Below, one piece after another: positions 44,419-52,853 of a stretch of 64,000 nucleotides of DNA. Position 1 is the stretch's first letter. Each line of letters begins with the position of its first letter. The position numbers and the translations under genes were made by a program. Below the pieces are notes generated by a model. It searched no databases and was not told where the DNA came from. It saw only the letters and a program-made list of their open reading frames with translations. This DNA is from Flavobacterium sp. 9 (lineage in GTDB: Bacteria > Bacteroidota > Bacteroidia > Flavobacteriales > Flavobacteriaceae), in contig NZ_PEEU01000001.1 in assembly GCF_002754195.1 (NCBI RefSeq), positions 5,642,001 through 5,706,000 of the forward strand, given 5' to 3'.

Positions 44419-45507
44419 ATGTCTGTTTCTGATTTATTTAAACCGCTTACTTTGCTGCATGGTCCGGCAATGAGAAATCGTTTCATGCTAGCGCCGTTAA
44501 CCAGTCAGCAAAGTGATTTTGATGGCACAGCATCCGAATACGACCAATATTGGATGGAACAACTTGCTCAAGGCGGCTACGGATTAATTCAAACGAGCGC
44601 TTCAACCGTCGAAGCGGGAGGTATTGCTTTTGAACGCCAATTAGGGATTCATAGTGATGATCATTTATTTGGTTTAACCAAAATGGCAACTTCTATTCGA
44701 AATGGAGGCGGATTATCTGCGGTACAATTGCATCACGCGGGACATCGTGCCAAACCATCAATAGGAGGGATTCCAGCTCCGGCTTCGGGTAAAACAGTTG
44801 AAGGAATCAAAGCTATTACAACTGAAGAAGTTGAACGCATACGCGAAAGTTTTATCGCTGCTGCAAAAAGGGCTCAATTGGCAGGATTTGACGGAATTTC
44901 AGTTCACGGCGCTTTCGGATGGATTCTTTCCGAATTTATGTCTCCAAATCTGAACGATCGCACCGATAAATATGGCGGAAGTCTGGAGAATCGTGCCCGT
45001 TTTACAATTGAAGTTATTGAAGGAATTCGGGAAGCTTGCAGTCCTGATTTTCAAATAGGATGGCGATTGTCGATTGAGCGATATGGACTTCTTTTAGAGG
45101 AATTACGCGAAGTTACCGCTGAAATTTTTAATCGGGAATTAATCGATTATTTAGATTTAGCTTTATGGGATTCGGCTCAGATTGTTCGTGACGGAACTTT
45201 TAAAGGTAAAACAATGTTGAGTGTTTTTACTGAACTTCCGCGTAAGGGAGTGCGTTTAGGCGCTGCAGGAAAAATTATGAGTGCGCAACGTGCCGGAGAA
45301 CTTTTGGATGAAGGCTGTGATTTTGTACTTATCGCTCGTGCAGCAATTCTTCAGCGTGATTTTCCTCTTCAGGTAAAGGCAAACTCAATGTATGATAGTC
45401 CGCAGTTGCCTATAATGGCAGATTATTTGCGTCAAGGCGGATTAAGCGAACGGTTTATTGATACCATGCGAGGATGGCAGACTTTTGTGAAGGCAGGTTC
45501 GTTATAA
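44419..45507 (+). CDS. NADH:flavin oxidoreductase, Old Yellow Enzyme family
   Basis: A 362-residue FMN-dependent TIM-barrel enzyme; relatives reduce activated alkenes using NAD(P)H. The flavin-binding start FKPLTLLHGPAMRNRFMLAP, the HHAGHR segment (105-110) and the SPNLNDRTDKYGGSLENRAR block (175-194) are typical. The catalytic segment reads HGAFGWI (163-169), where most bacterial relatives have HGAHGYL. His163 is kept, but the second His/Asn is Phe166 and the proton-donating Tyr is Trp168. Activity may therefore differ from classic ene-reductases. It is monocistronic, with CAACTTTG at 44367 as a possible -7 box. Confidence 0.88.
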   Translation: MSVSDLFKPLTLLHGPAMRNRFMLAPLTSQQSDFDGTASEYDQYWMEQLAQGGYGLIQTSASTVEAGGIAFERQLGIHSDDHLFGLTKMATSIRNGGGLSAVQLHHAGHRAKPSIGGIPAPASGKTVEGIKAITTEEVERIRESFIAAAKRAQLAGFDGISVHGAFGWILSEFMSPNLNDRTDKYGGSLENRARFTIEVIEGIREACSPDFQIGWRLSIERYGLLLEELREVTAEIFNRELIDYLDLALWDSAQIVRDGTFKGKTMLSVFTELPRKGVRLGAAGKIMSAQRAGELLDEGCDFVLIARAAILQRDFPLQVKANSMYDSPQLPIMADYLRQGGLSERFIDTMRGWQTFVKAGSL

Positions 45508-45510
45508 AAA

Positions 45511-45540
45511 AAAATCCCATTTCGATAGAAATGGGATTTT
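45511..45540 (+). terminator. Rho-independent terminator of the Old Yellow Enzyme gene
   Basis: AAAATCCCATTTC and GAAATGGGATTTT form the stem, directly behind the stop codon. Confidence 0.9.
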
Positions 45541-45585
45541 AATTTTGCTATCCTTTCTCACTTCATAATTTAGTGTTGAGAAAAG

Positions 45586-45631
<46 letters not shown>

Positions 45632-45633
45632 AA

Positions 45634-46428
45634 CTATTGGGCATCCCAAGAAGCGCTAGGATAAGTAATAGAACTTGTTACCGGAGCTTTCCAGTATTCC
45701 TGACTTCCACCACGGAAAGTGTGAAGACTTACCGCATTTACATTTCGCTTAGAATCATTAGTTACCCAACGAATGGTTTGATTCAATAACTCTGTACCGT
45801 TTACATAATATTTTACATATCCGTTGGTACTTGATCCAGTGTTTAACTTAACAGATATCTGGCAATTGTAAGTAACTCCCTCTTGTATGAAGTACTTTTT
45901 CCCAAAATCATTACCAAATTGTCCCGGCTGATCTCTGTAATATACATAAGGCTGAAGATAAGCTCCACTTCCTTTAGCAGAATTTGATCCGTTTGGACAA
46001 TACCACATAAATCTTGCGCTACCGCCATTTCCGTCCCATCCCGGATCACCACCGGTATTTTGATCGCCAATTAATATTCCGTATCCGCATTTACCGCCTC
46101 GGCTCCAATAAAAACCGGAATTAAATTTCATCTGGAACCAAACGGTATAAACGCCTTCTGACCAAACTCCATAAGATGTACATAAACCGCCTGGACATGA
46201 TAATGTATTGGTTTGTAATGTGATAGTTCTCGATCCGGCGCTACCGGCTAATGCAGCAGCAGCTGACGCAGCGGCTTTTTTAGTGTTTTCTTGTAATTCA
46301 TTGTTGACGATTTGTGTTTCGTCTTTGTTAACGCTTTGTTGCGCATTTAAATCTTGTTCCTTTTCGCAGGAGTTAAACACTAATGCTGTAATAAATAGCA
46401 TACTTGTTAATTTTAATAATTTTTTCAT
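45634..46428 (-). CDS. Polysaccharide lyase family 14-like lipoprotein
   Basis: A 264-residue precursor with signal MKKLLKLTSMLFITALVFNSC (lipobox Cys21) and an Ala/Gly-rich linker to about residue 68. The catalytic-like domain (75-264) has the jelly-roll pattern of PL14 alginate-lyase-related proteins: VWFQMKFNSGFYWSRGGKCG, PYVYYRDQPG, and SLHTFRGGSQEYWKAP near the end, equivalent to the FxGG...W motif of that fold. It may cleave a glycan at the cell surface, but I cannot prove substrate or activity. Related DUF-type secreted proteins share the fold. It is monocistronic. Confidence 0.72.
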   Translation of the reverse strand: MKKLLKLTSMLFITALVFNSCEKEQDLNAQQSVNKDETQIVNNELQENTKKAAASAAAALAGSAGSRTITLQTNTLSCPGGLCTSYGVWSEGVYTVWFQMKFNSGFYWSRGGKCGYGILIGDQNTGGDPGWDGNGGSARFMWYCPNGSNSAKGSGAYLQPYVYYRDQPGQFGNDFGKKYFIQEGVTYNCQISVKLNTGSSTNGYVKYYVNGTELLNQTIRWVTNDSKRNVNAVSLHTFRGGSQEYWKAPVTSSITYPSASWDAQ

Positions 46429-46745
46429 TTTTAAAGGTTTAGGGTTAGTAAAAAATTGTAACTACATTATTGATAATCAAAGAGAAGACTTTACGGAATT
46501 TTTAAAATCATCATCAATACAATAAGTAATTAGTACAGCAAAGTTGGTTAATAACAATTTGTAAACGGATTAAAAAAGTACGATTTTGGGTACACAATAA
46601 TCCTGAAGAGGTATTTTCTGTCTATTTTTTCGATTTTTTCTTTTGTCTCATATCGTCAAGATAATGAGCTATATATCCATTTTCTATAATCTTCTCTTTA
46701 GTGAACTTTGTCAGCGATAATGAAGCTCCTAAAACCGATACTGTT
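46429..46745. other. Divergent intergenic region
   Basis: 317 bases between the PL14-like gene and the flavoprotein gene. On the minus strand CAACTTTG near 46540 is a one-mismatch -7 box. An apparent minus-strand frame at 46622-46876 overlaps the flavoprotein start and has no family features, so I do not call it. Nothing else was seen. Confidence 0.45.
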
Positions 46746-47756
46746 ATGGAAACAACGTCGAGAAGAAATTTTATAAAACAAACAGGAATGGCACTTGGTG
46801 CAGTGATGCTGCCTTTGAGTGTATTCTCATTTAAAAAACAATATACTATGAAGGATGTATCTCTTTTTGATGTCATTATAATCGGTGGAAGTTATGCCGG
46901 ACTTTCTGCAGGAATGGCTTTAGGCAGGGCTTTGAAAAAAGTATTAATTGTAGACAGTGGCCAGCCGTGTAATATACAGACACCACATTCTCATAATTTC
47001 CTGACTCAGGATGGTAAAGCACCAAAAGAGATTGCAGCTCTTGGTAAAGAAGAAGTATTAAAATACAAGACGGTACACTTTCATGAGGGACATGCTGTCA
47101 TGGCTAGTAAAGTCAGCGAAGGATTTGAAGTGTGTATGCTTTCCGGCGTTGTTTTCCGGGCTAAGAAACTCATTTTTGCTACGGGAGTTAAAGATATTAT
47201 GCCTCAATTGGATGGTTTTTCAGCTTGTTGGGGTAAATCTATAATTCATTGTCCTTTCTGTCATGGTTATGAGGTTAAAAACCAACCAACAGGAATTCTT
47301 GGCAATGGAGATGCGGGATTTGAATTTGCCAAGATGCTTTCGAACTGGACTCAGGATCTTACCTTGTTTACAAACGGCCCTGCCACATTTACAGACGCAC
47401 AGTTGAAAAAATTACAGTACCATCATATAACCATTATCGAACAGCCGATTGCTTATTTTGAACATCAGAACGGATATCTGAAACAGATTGTATTTTCTGA
47501 TTTAACCGATCATCCAATCAGTGTCTTATATGCGAAGCTGCCTTTTGTACAGCAAAGTGTTCTTCCTTTGGCACTTGGCTGTGACCTTACTGTCCAGGGA
47601 CTTATTAAAGTCAATGAGTTTCAGAAAACTTCTGTGTACGGTATTTCCGCCTGCGGTGACAATGCTAATCCTTTACGATCTGTTTCAAATGCTGTCGCAT
47701 CGGGCACAGTAGCGGGAGCGATGATCAATAAGGAGCTTACAGATGATACTTTTTAA
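46746..47756 (+). CDS. Thioredoxin-reductase-like flavoprotein with Tat signal
   Basis: A 336-residue NAD(P)/FAD-dependent oxidoreductase. I chose the ATG at 46746 because it begins METTSRRNFIKQTGMALGA, a twin-arginine (Tat) signal, rather than the in-frame ATG at 46701. The FAD loop IIIGGSYAGLSAG is at about 44-56, the redox-active Cys169-Pro-Phe-Cys172 lies in HCPFCHGYE, and a second nucleotide loop is GILGNGDAGFEF. Tat export of a folded flavoprotein suggests a periplasmic role. It is followed by a cupin gene after 19 bases, and an AraC gene converges from the right. Confidence 0.88.
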   Translation: METTSRRNFIKQTGMALGAVMLPLSVFSFKKQYTMKDVSLFDVIIIGGSYAGLSAGMALGRALKKVLIVDSGQPCNIQTPHSHNFLTQDGKAPKEIAALGKEEVLKYKTVHFHEGHAVMASKVSEGFEVCMLSGVVFRAKKLIFATGVKDIMPQLDGFSACWGKSIIHCPFCHGYEVKNQPTGILGNGDAGFEFAKMLSNWTQDLTLFTNGPATFTDAQLKKLQYHHITIIEQPIAYFEHQNGYLKQIVFSDLTDHPISVLYAKLPFVQQSVLPLALGCDLTVQGLIKVNEFQKTSVYGISACGDNANPLRSVSNAVASGTVAGAMINKELTDDTF

Positions 47757-47775
47757 TTAATATCAGATTAGGATT

Positions 47776-48333
47776 ATGCCAGTCAAAGGTCAGAAACTTG
47801 AGAATCCCCATACAGGAGATACGTATGAATTTTTAGAAACGGCTGCCGATACAAATGGAAATTATATCAAGGTGATGGTTACTTTGAAATCAAAGGGAAT
47901 TCGGATGCCAGATCATATTCATCCGCTTCAGGATGAATTTTTTGAAGTGATTTCCGGTAAGCTCACAATTATAGACAGAGGTGAGAAAGTGGTTATCTAT
48001 CCTGGTGGAGAAAGGTTTTTTCCTTGCGATCAACCGCACAATCATTACAATGATCATCTTGGTAAAGTAATTTTTATCCAAACCGTTTCACCGGCATTAG
48101 ACTTTGATTATCTCTTGGAAACCCTGCACGGACTCAGCTGTGATGGTAAAATAAGAAAAGGAAAAATTGGTTTTCTGCAGCAGATGGTACTGCTTAAATA
48201 TATAGAAAGTAAAAGGGTGTTGGCCGATGTTCCCCTGGGATTTCAGAATGCTCTGGTGAATGCGCTTGCACCGGTTGGGCGTATTTTAGGGTATAGAGCA
48301 ATCTATAAAAAGTATTCCGGGATCGAGAAATAA
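47776..48333 (+). CDS. Cupin-domain protein
   Basis: A 185-residue protein with one cupin beta-barrel (about 20-115). Metal-binding motif 1 is HIHPLQDEFFEVISGKL (His, His, Glu) and motif 2 is PHNHYNDHLGKV. The C-terminal 70 residues are helical and hydrophobic in places (PLGFQNALVNALAPVGRILG), a pattern seen in cupins of unknown role next to oxidoreductases. It follows the flavoprotein gene by 19 bases, so the two are probably co-transcribed and may act on the same compound. Confidence 0.85.
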   Translation: MPVKGQKLENPHTGDTYEFLETAADTNGNYIKVMVTLKSKGIRMPDHIHPLQDEFFEVISGKLTIIDRGEKVVIYPGGERFFPCDQPHNHYNDHLGKVIFIQTVSPALDFDYLLETLHGLSCDGKIRKGKIGFLQQMVLLKYIESKRVLADVPLGFQNALVNALAPVGRILGYRAIYKKYSGIEK

Positions 48334-48348
48334 AACTGGCACCTTTAT

Positions 48349-49191
48349 TTATTGCTGCTTCCTGAAATCAGAGGGTTTCAGGTTAGTGGCATTTTTAAAA
48401 AATCTGCTAAAATGTCCTGCATCGCGAAAACCCAGTTCATAGGCTATTTCTTTAATAGAAAGCGTTGTATAGGTAAAAAGTCTTTTGGCTTCCATTATAA
48501 TACGATCCTGAATAATGACTGAGGGAGAGCTGTAATTGAACCCATTAAAAATTCTGGTGAGCGTTTTGGGAGTTTTGTAAAGCTGTCCTGCGTAATAGCT
48601 TACCTGATGCTGATTTTTAAAGTCCTTATCCACCAGAATATTAAACTGCCTTATAAGATCAAATTTTTCTTCTTCATAAAATTTCCCTGCCAAATACTGC
48701 TCCTTAGCCAGTCGGGTAGTTAAAATTATAAGTCTCTTAAGGAGCATTTGCAGCATATCAGTCTGAATGGTATCGATGGTTTCAAATTCTTCGATAAAGA
48801 GCTGTTTGAGTATATTAAATTTTTCCCTGCATTCTTCTTTCATATTTAGGAACTGACTTCCTCTAAAACCAAAAAACAGCACACCAAAACAGCTAATTTC
48901 AAAATTGCTGTCTACGTTGCAGTAAAAATCCCTTGAATACTGCCACGCTGTAATCTGTTCTGGTTTTTCAAAACTATAATCCTGGGCAGAAACCAGCGGT
49001 ATAATAGAGTAGGGAGGAAATTCATGAAGTTCCCCATTGATGACAATCTGCTGAGACTGTTCTCCGTTAAGGGCAATGGTGAGAAGCAGGTCTTCATTGA
49101 GTCCATTTTTATTGAAATAGGATGGCGTGGATTCCTGATGTGTAAAAATCAGTTTGGCTTTAGTCTTTGGACAATGGTGTATAAGCTGCAT
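48349..49191 (-). CDS. AraC-family transcriptional regulator
   Basis: A 280-residue regulator. The N-terminal part (about 1-150) is a cupin-like sensor with ELHEFPPYSIIPLVSAQ. The C-terminal helix-turn-helix pair includes YAGQLYKTPKTLTRIFNGF and LSIKEIAYELGFRDAGHFSR, diagnostic of AraC/XylS. It converges on the flavoprotein-cupin pair, ending 15 bases from the cupin gene, so local regulation of that pair is plausible but not shown. Confidence 0.9.
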   Translation of the reverse strand: MQLIHHCPKTKAKLIFTHQESTPSYFNKNGLNEDLLLTIALNGEQSQQIVINGELHEFPPYSIIPLVSAQDYSFEKPEQITAWQYSRDFYCNVDSNFEISCFGVLFFGFRGSQFLNMKEECREKFNILKQLFIEEFETIDTIQTDMLQMLLKRLIILTTRLAKEQYLAGKFYEEEKFDLIRQFNILVDKDFKNQHQVSYYAGQLYKTPKTLTRIFNGFNYSSPSVIIQDRIIMEAKRLFTYTTLSIKEIAYELGFRDAGHFSRFFKNATNLKPSDFRKQQ

Positions 49192-49542
49192 ATATCAATG
49201 GATTATTGGTGCTGCGGTTGCAAAACTATTGATAATCTGTTCAAAAAAATGAAATTGGGAAAATTCGTCAAGTCTTTGAGAAATATGTCCCACTCTTTTT
49301 GCAGAATCCATATTTAGATTTGCATGCATTAAAAGTTAAACCCTAAATTATTACTAATGAAAACAATACCATTTTCCTTTATCGTGACTTCTTTTTTTGT
49401 CAGGTTCGTGATGGTGAAAATCCCATTGGGACCACCACCGCTTGATAATCTGTTGATGTACCTTTTAATAAAACCAAAAGGCACTTAAAATTACAATGAA
49501 AAATTCAGAATTTATCTTTAAAAAATCTTAAAAAAATCCTAC
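49192..49542. other. Intergenic region with one doubtful small frame
   Basis: 351 bases between the AraC start and a lipoprotein start. It holds the small frame at 49357-49488, listed separately. The remainder has no repeat or clear promoter; ATTTATCTTTAAAAAATC just before the lipoprotein gene is plain AT-rich leader. Confidence 0.45.
49357..49488 (+). CDS. Doubtful small Pro-rich peptide
   Basis: A 43-residue frame from ATG 49357 with a hydrophobic start (MKTIPFSFIVTSFFVRFV), a Pro-rich middle (KIPLGPPPLDN) and a hydrophobic LLMYLLIKPKGT end. The PPPLDN followed by Leu-rich residues weakly recalls the PPPGLPID-type tails of small flavobacterial membrane proteins. Codon use is not decisive, and it could be chance or a decayed gene. 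Confidence 0.25.
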   Translation: MKTIPFSFIVTSFFVRFVMVKIPLGPPPLDNLLMYLLIKPKGT

Positions 49543-50577
49543 ATGAGAACAACCTTTAAAATGTCTTTATTGTCTTTTCGTTTTTTGGCTATAGCCTTTG
49601 TCAGTGTTTTATTTGCTGTCGCCTGCAGCAGTGAGCCATCTGAGGCAGAAACTGATCCAAAGGAAGAAGTTACAACCCCAAAAGAGCCAGTAAACAATCC
49701 CATCGCAGATCTGCAGGATTGTAAAAAGAAGCCAAGCCAGATTATCTACGGTCTTCATAAAATTGATGTCAAGTACAATGATAAAGATCAGGTGATTGAA
49801 TTTACAACTAATATGGTCAATGACAGAAAGCTTTCTGATCCGCCTGTTAAAACAGTCTACACTATTACTTATAATGGAGCAGGTAAACCAGAGAAGGTAA
49901 GCAAATCAACTGCTGACAAACCAGACGGTCACTATGAACTGGAATACAATACCAAAGGGCAGGTTAGCAAACAATCAGAATATGATGCAGCAGGTAAACT
50001 AATTTATTACACTAACGCAGAGTATGATACTGCCGGATTTCTAAGCAAGATTACCACTTTTAAGCAAGGCAATGATAATGGCATGGATCTGAGTAATACT
50101 TATGAATTCACCAATGGTAATCTGAGTAAAAAGACAACTAAAAATTTGTTTGATAATGATTCAAAGGAATATTATAATGCAGATTACAAGTATATTTATG
50201 AAGATAAAGAAATGAAAGTAAAGCCAATTTTTGACGGTCCGTTGGGACTGCGTATTCTTGCTAATATTGCACAGAGTCCTACGCTTCAGTACCAGTCTAT
50301 TGATTACATTGCGCAGTATTTTCAAGTTCACGAAGCCAGCGCCAGCAAGAATATGCTTAAAAATATTGAAATTATTGCGCATCGCTACGGAACACGTGAT
50401 ACAACCAATATTGACTATACATATGAATATGATGCCGATGGGTTTCCTATTTTTCAGAAAGGAGTATTAAAAAACATTACAAGACGTAAATCCAACGGCT
50501 CATTTGGTGTTGATATTATTACGACGACACCACATAACCAGACAATTAAGTTAGGTATTGAATACAAATGTAAATAA
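49543..50577 (+). CDS. Lipoprotein with YD/RHS-like repeats
   Basis: A 344-residue precursor with signal ending FAVAC (lipobox Cys28) and an acidic, Pro/Glu-rich spacer. Residues about 75-230 show tandem strands of the YD/RHS-like type: VYTITYNGAGKPEKVSKST, HYELEYNTKGQVSKQSEYD and NAEYDTAGFLSKITTF. These form beta-rich, surface-exposed structures in relatives (DUF4595-like proteins). The C-terminal part contains IDYTYEYDADGFPIFQKG, another copy. No enzyme motif is seen. It is monocistronic with its own terminator. Confidence 0.8.
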   Translation: MRTTFKMSLLSFRFLAIAFVSVLFAVACSSEPSEAETDPKEEVTTPKEPVNNPIADLQDCKKKPSQIIYGLHKIDVKYNDKDQVIEFTTNMVNDRKLSDPPVKTVYTITYNGAGKPEKVSKSTADKPDGHYELEYNTKGQVSKQSEYDAAGKLIYYTNAEYDTAGFLSKITTFKQGNDNGMDLSNTYEFTNGNLSKKTTKNLFDNDSKEYYNADYKYIYEDKEMKVKPIFDGPLGLRILANIAQSPTLQYQSIDYIAQYFQVHEASASKNMLKNIEIIAHRYGTRDTTNIDYTYEYDADGFPIFQKGVLKNITRRKSNGSFGVDIITTTPHNQTIKLGIEYKCK

Positions 50578-50591
50578 ACCCACTTCCAAGT

Positions 50592-50622
50592 AAAGCTCCT
50601 GCTGTAACAGGAGCTTTTTTTT
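50592..50622 (+). terminator. Rho-independent terminator of the YD-repeat lipoprotein gene
   Basis: AAAGCTCCTG and CAGGAGCTTT form the stem around a TGTAA-type loop and are followed by ten T residues. Confidence 0.92.
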
Positions 50623-50689
50623 TTGAGGATGAAATATGATAACTCAAATGTTTATAACGATAAAAATTTCTCAACTCGTTACTATTACA

Positions 50690-50697
50690 TAATTTTG
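50690..50697 (+). promoter_or_regulatory. -7 promoter element of the DUF1826 gene
   Basis: TAATTTTG matches TAnnTTTG exactly, 34 bases upstream of the ATG at 50732. No clear -33 TTG is present at the normal distance. Confidence 0.5.
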
Positions 50698-50731
50698 TGA
50701 GCACGAAGTAACGAACTTCTTGATATATACT

Positions 50732-51430
50732 ATGAGCAATACATTTTCTGACAACAGCCAAATAGGATTAGTTTCTACTTTCTCTGAGCTTATAAATACC
50801 GATTTCAAAGGAGAAATGAATGCGCTATGTTGGCACAGAAAATTGGATGGCGATTTTAATGAGATCGTAGCTCAACTATCTCTGGAAGATAATATTACAG
50901 AAGTTTGTCCCGAAGATCTAATCGCGCTCCAACTATCCGAAAAAGGAAATATAGCAAGGGAAATAATCTTAAACGATTTACAATTATTAGCGGATTTTGG
51001 CGCTTCGCCTTCTCTTAATTTACTAAAGTGTTATGAACGTGATGACGAATTTGATTTCATATCGACTGATGTGTATTCGTTTCATGTTGATCGTTCGCCT
51101 ATTGCAACAGATACTTTTTTATGTACTTATCACGGAGCTGCAAGTGATATTGTTTCTAATTCGGAAGCAGAACAAAAAGTCCTGATTCCGGAAATTCGCG
51201 CAAAGCTAAAAGAACTGCATGATGGACCAGCAGAAGAATTCGAAGACTTTTTGAAGGAAAATTATTTTGATTTGCATTATCAGTTAAATACAGATGCAAA
51301 ACCTGTTAATCTAGGTTTAGGACATCTTTGGCGACTTGCTGTAGATCATCCAAAACAAGAAGTTTTGCCTTGTATTCATAGAGCACCAGTAGAAAATGAA
51401 GGAGAATATAGGTTGTTGTTGATTTGTTAA
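50732..51430 (+). CDS. DUF1826 family protein
   Basis: A 232-residue cytosolic protein from ATG 50732 (an earlier TTG at 50720 adds only four residues). It has the hallmarks I associate with DUF1826: His118-x-Asp120 in FHVDRSP, then CTYHGAASDI, and HRAPVENEGEYRLLL at the C-terminus. The HxD...H arrangement on a beta-rich fold suggests a metal-binding, oxygenase-like site. Some DUF1826 genes are linked to zinc homeostasis in other bacteria; no zinc-related neighbours are visible here. It is monocistronic. Confidence 0.8.
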   Translation: MSNTFSDNSQIGLVSTFSELINTDFKGEMNALCWHRKLDGDFNEIVAQLSLEDNITEVCPEDLIALQLSEKGNIAREIILNDLQLLADFGASPSLNLLKCYERDDEFDFISTDVYSFHVDRSPIATDTFLCTYHGAASDIVSNSEAEQKVLIPEIRAKLKELHDGPAEEFEDFLKENYFDLHYQLNTDAKPVNLGLGHLWRLAVDHPKQEVLPCIHRAPVENEGEYRLLLIC

Positions 51431-51586
51431 GGAAATAAATTTTAAGGATTACAACCTTCTTATATCCTGATGATTTCAAATGAACACAAAGTAGTACTTC
51501 TGTTTTTTTAATCAACTACCTGACAAAGAAAAAATCAGACTCATTGAGCATAAAATCTCATTAACAAAATAATACATTTGGTTGGC

Positions 51587-51615
51587 TTTGATTAGTTTTT
51601 TCTCCAAAATATTTG
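51587..51615 (+). promoter_or_regulatory. Candidate promoter of the mreB paralogue
   Basis: TTTG at 51587-51590, 17 bases, then AATATTTG (51608-51615, one mismatch to TAnnTTTG). Transcription would begin near 51622, leaving a leader of about 77 bases. Confidence 0.45.
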
Positions 51616-51698
51616 GCAGAAAGCAAGAACCGTAGTGAAATTTTCGTCTTTTTAGAGAATAAAGCAGTAACAAAAGCGTTCTTAAATAAAACTATATT

Positions 51699-52727
51699 AT
51701 GGGCTTATTTGATTTTATGATAGTGGAAATAGCTATGGATTTGGGAACAGCTAATACTTTAATAATTTATGATGGAAAAATCGTAGTAGACAGTCCGTCA
51801 ATTGTGGCAAGGGATATTAGAAATGGAAAAATTATTGCTGTAGGTAAAGAAGCTAGTTTAATGCAGGGTAAAACACACGAAAATATTAAAACAATCCGAC
51901 CGCTAAAAGATGGGGTTATTGCAGATTTTGATGCCTCGGAGAAAATGATCAGCTGGTTTATAAAAAATATACCAGAATTAAAGAAGAACTTTTTTACGCC
52001 TGCACTGCGAATGATTGTATGTATTCCTAGTGGTATAACGGAAGTAGAAATGAGAGCTGTAAAGGAGTCTTGCGAAAGAGTTAATGGTAAAGAAGTATTT
52101 TTAATTCATGAGCCTATGGCAGCTGCTATTGGAATGGGGCTTGATGTTATGCTTCCTCAAGGAAACATCATTGTAGATGTTGGAGGAGGAACTACCGAAA
52201 TTGCCGTTATTGCTCTTGGAGGTATAATTTGTGACAAATCGATAAAAATTGCCGGTGATGTTTTTACCAATGATATATTGTATTACATGAGAACACATCA
52301 TAATTTGTATATTGGAGAGGCGTCTGCAGAGGCAATAAAAATTGATGTTGGAGCTGCTATGGAAGAACTTGAAATGGCTCCTGATGACATAACGGTTCGC
52401 GGAAGAGATCTTCTTACCGGAAAACCTAAGGAGGTACACGTTAGTTATCGTGAAATTGCAAAAGCTTTAGATAAATCAATACAAAGAATTGAAGATGCTA
52501 TTATGGTGACGCTTTCATTGACGCCGCCAGAACTTGCTGCCGACATTTATAATGCAGGATTGTATCTCGCAGGTGGAGGAGCACTGTTGCGCGGTCTCGA
52601 TAAAAGGATATCTCAGAAAACAGAATTACCCGTATTCATTGCAGAAGACCCTTTAAGAGCGGTGGTTAGAGGCACGGGAATTGTTTTAAAAAACATATCT
52701 AAATATAAAAGTGTACTTATAAAATAG
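51699..52727 (+). CDS. mreB: MreB-like actin-family protein
   Basis: A 342-residue bacterial actin, which polymerises under the inner membrane and guides elongation of the cell wall. Nucleotide-binding motifs are intact: phosphate-1 MDLGTANT (14-21), phosphate-2 IIVDVGGGTTEIAV and adenosine loop LYLAGGGALLRGL. Length is typical. The usual partners mreC, mreD, mrdA and rodA are not next to it: it stands alone between a DUF1826 gene and a T9SS protein. It may therefore be a second MreB copy (paralogue) beside a canonical one elsewhere. The start MGLFDFMIVEIAMDLGTANT is the family form. Confidence 0.92.
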   Translation: MGLFDFMIVEIAMDLGTANTLIIYDGKIVVDSPSIVARDIRNGKIIAVGKEASLMQGKTHENIKTIRPLKDGVIADFDASEKMISWFIKNIPELKKNFFTPALRMIVCIPSGITEVEMRAVKESCERVNGKEVFLIHEPMAAAIGMGLDVMLPQGNIIVDVGGGTTEIAVIALGGIICDKSIKIAGDVFTNDILYYMRTHHNLYIGEASAEAIKIDVGAAMEELEMAPDDITVRGRDLLTGKPKEVHVSYREIAKALDKSIQRIEDAIMVTLSLTPPELAADIYNAGLYLAGGGALLRGLDKRISQKTELPVFIAEDPLRAVVRGTGIVLKNISKYKSVLIK

Positions 52728-52796
52728 ATCGATTTTGTCGCGTCTGTTTTAGATAAAACTTAGCTATGAATGCGAAGGAATCTAACATTACAGAAC

Positions 52797-52838
52797 AAAA
52801 AAATGCCGGACTCTTCAAAAGAATCCGGCATTTTTAAT
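52797..52838. terminator. Bidirectional terminator
   Basis: AAAATGCCGGA and TCCGGCATTTTT form the stem around a CTCTTCAAAAGAA loop between the mreB paralogue and the convergent T9SS gene ending at 52854. Confidence 0.9.
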
Positions 52839-52853
52839 ATAAAGTAAGTTATT

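Noticed and set aside
46622..46876. Minus-strand frame overlapping the flavoprotein start
   Set aside because: Overlaps the Tat signal region of a strongly supported gene and ends in a low-complexity Lys run.
49024..49317. Plus-strand frame opposite the start of the AraC gene at 48349-49191
   Set aside because: Mostly antisense to a well-supported AraC gene; no recognisable domain.
46746..50577. Recent horizontal transfer of this block, from slightly higher GC and different codon feel
   Set aside because: Other metabolic genes in the window (for example 35994-37025 and 44419-45507) look similarly GC-rich, and there are no boundaries, integrase or tRNA. Composition alone is not enough.
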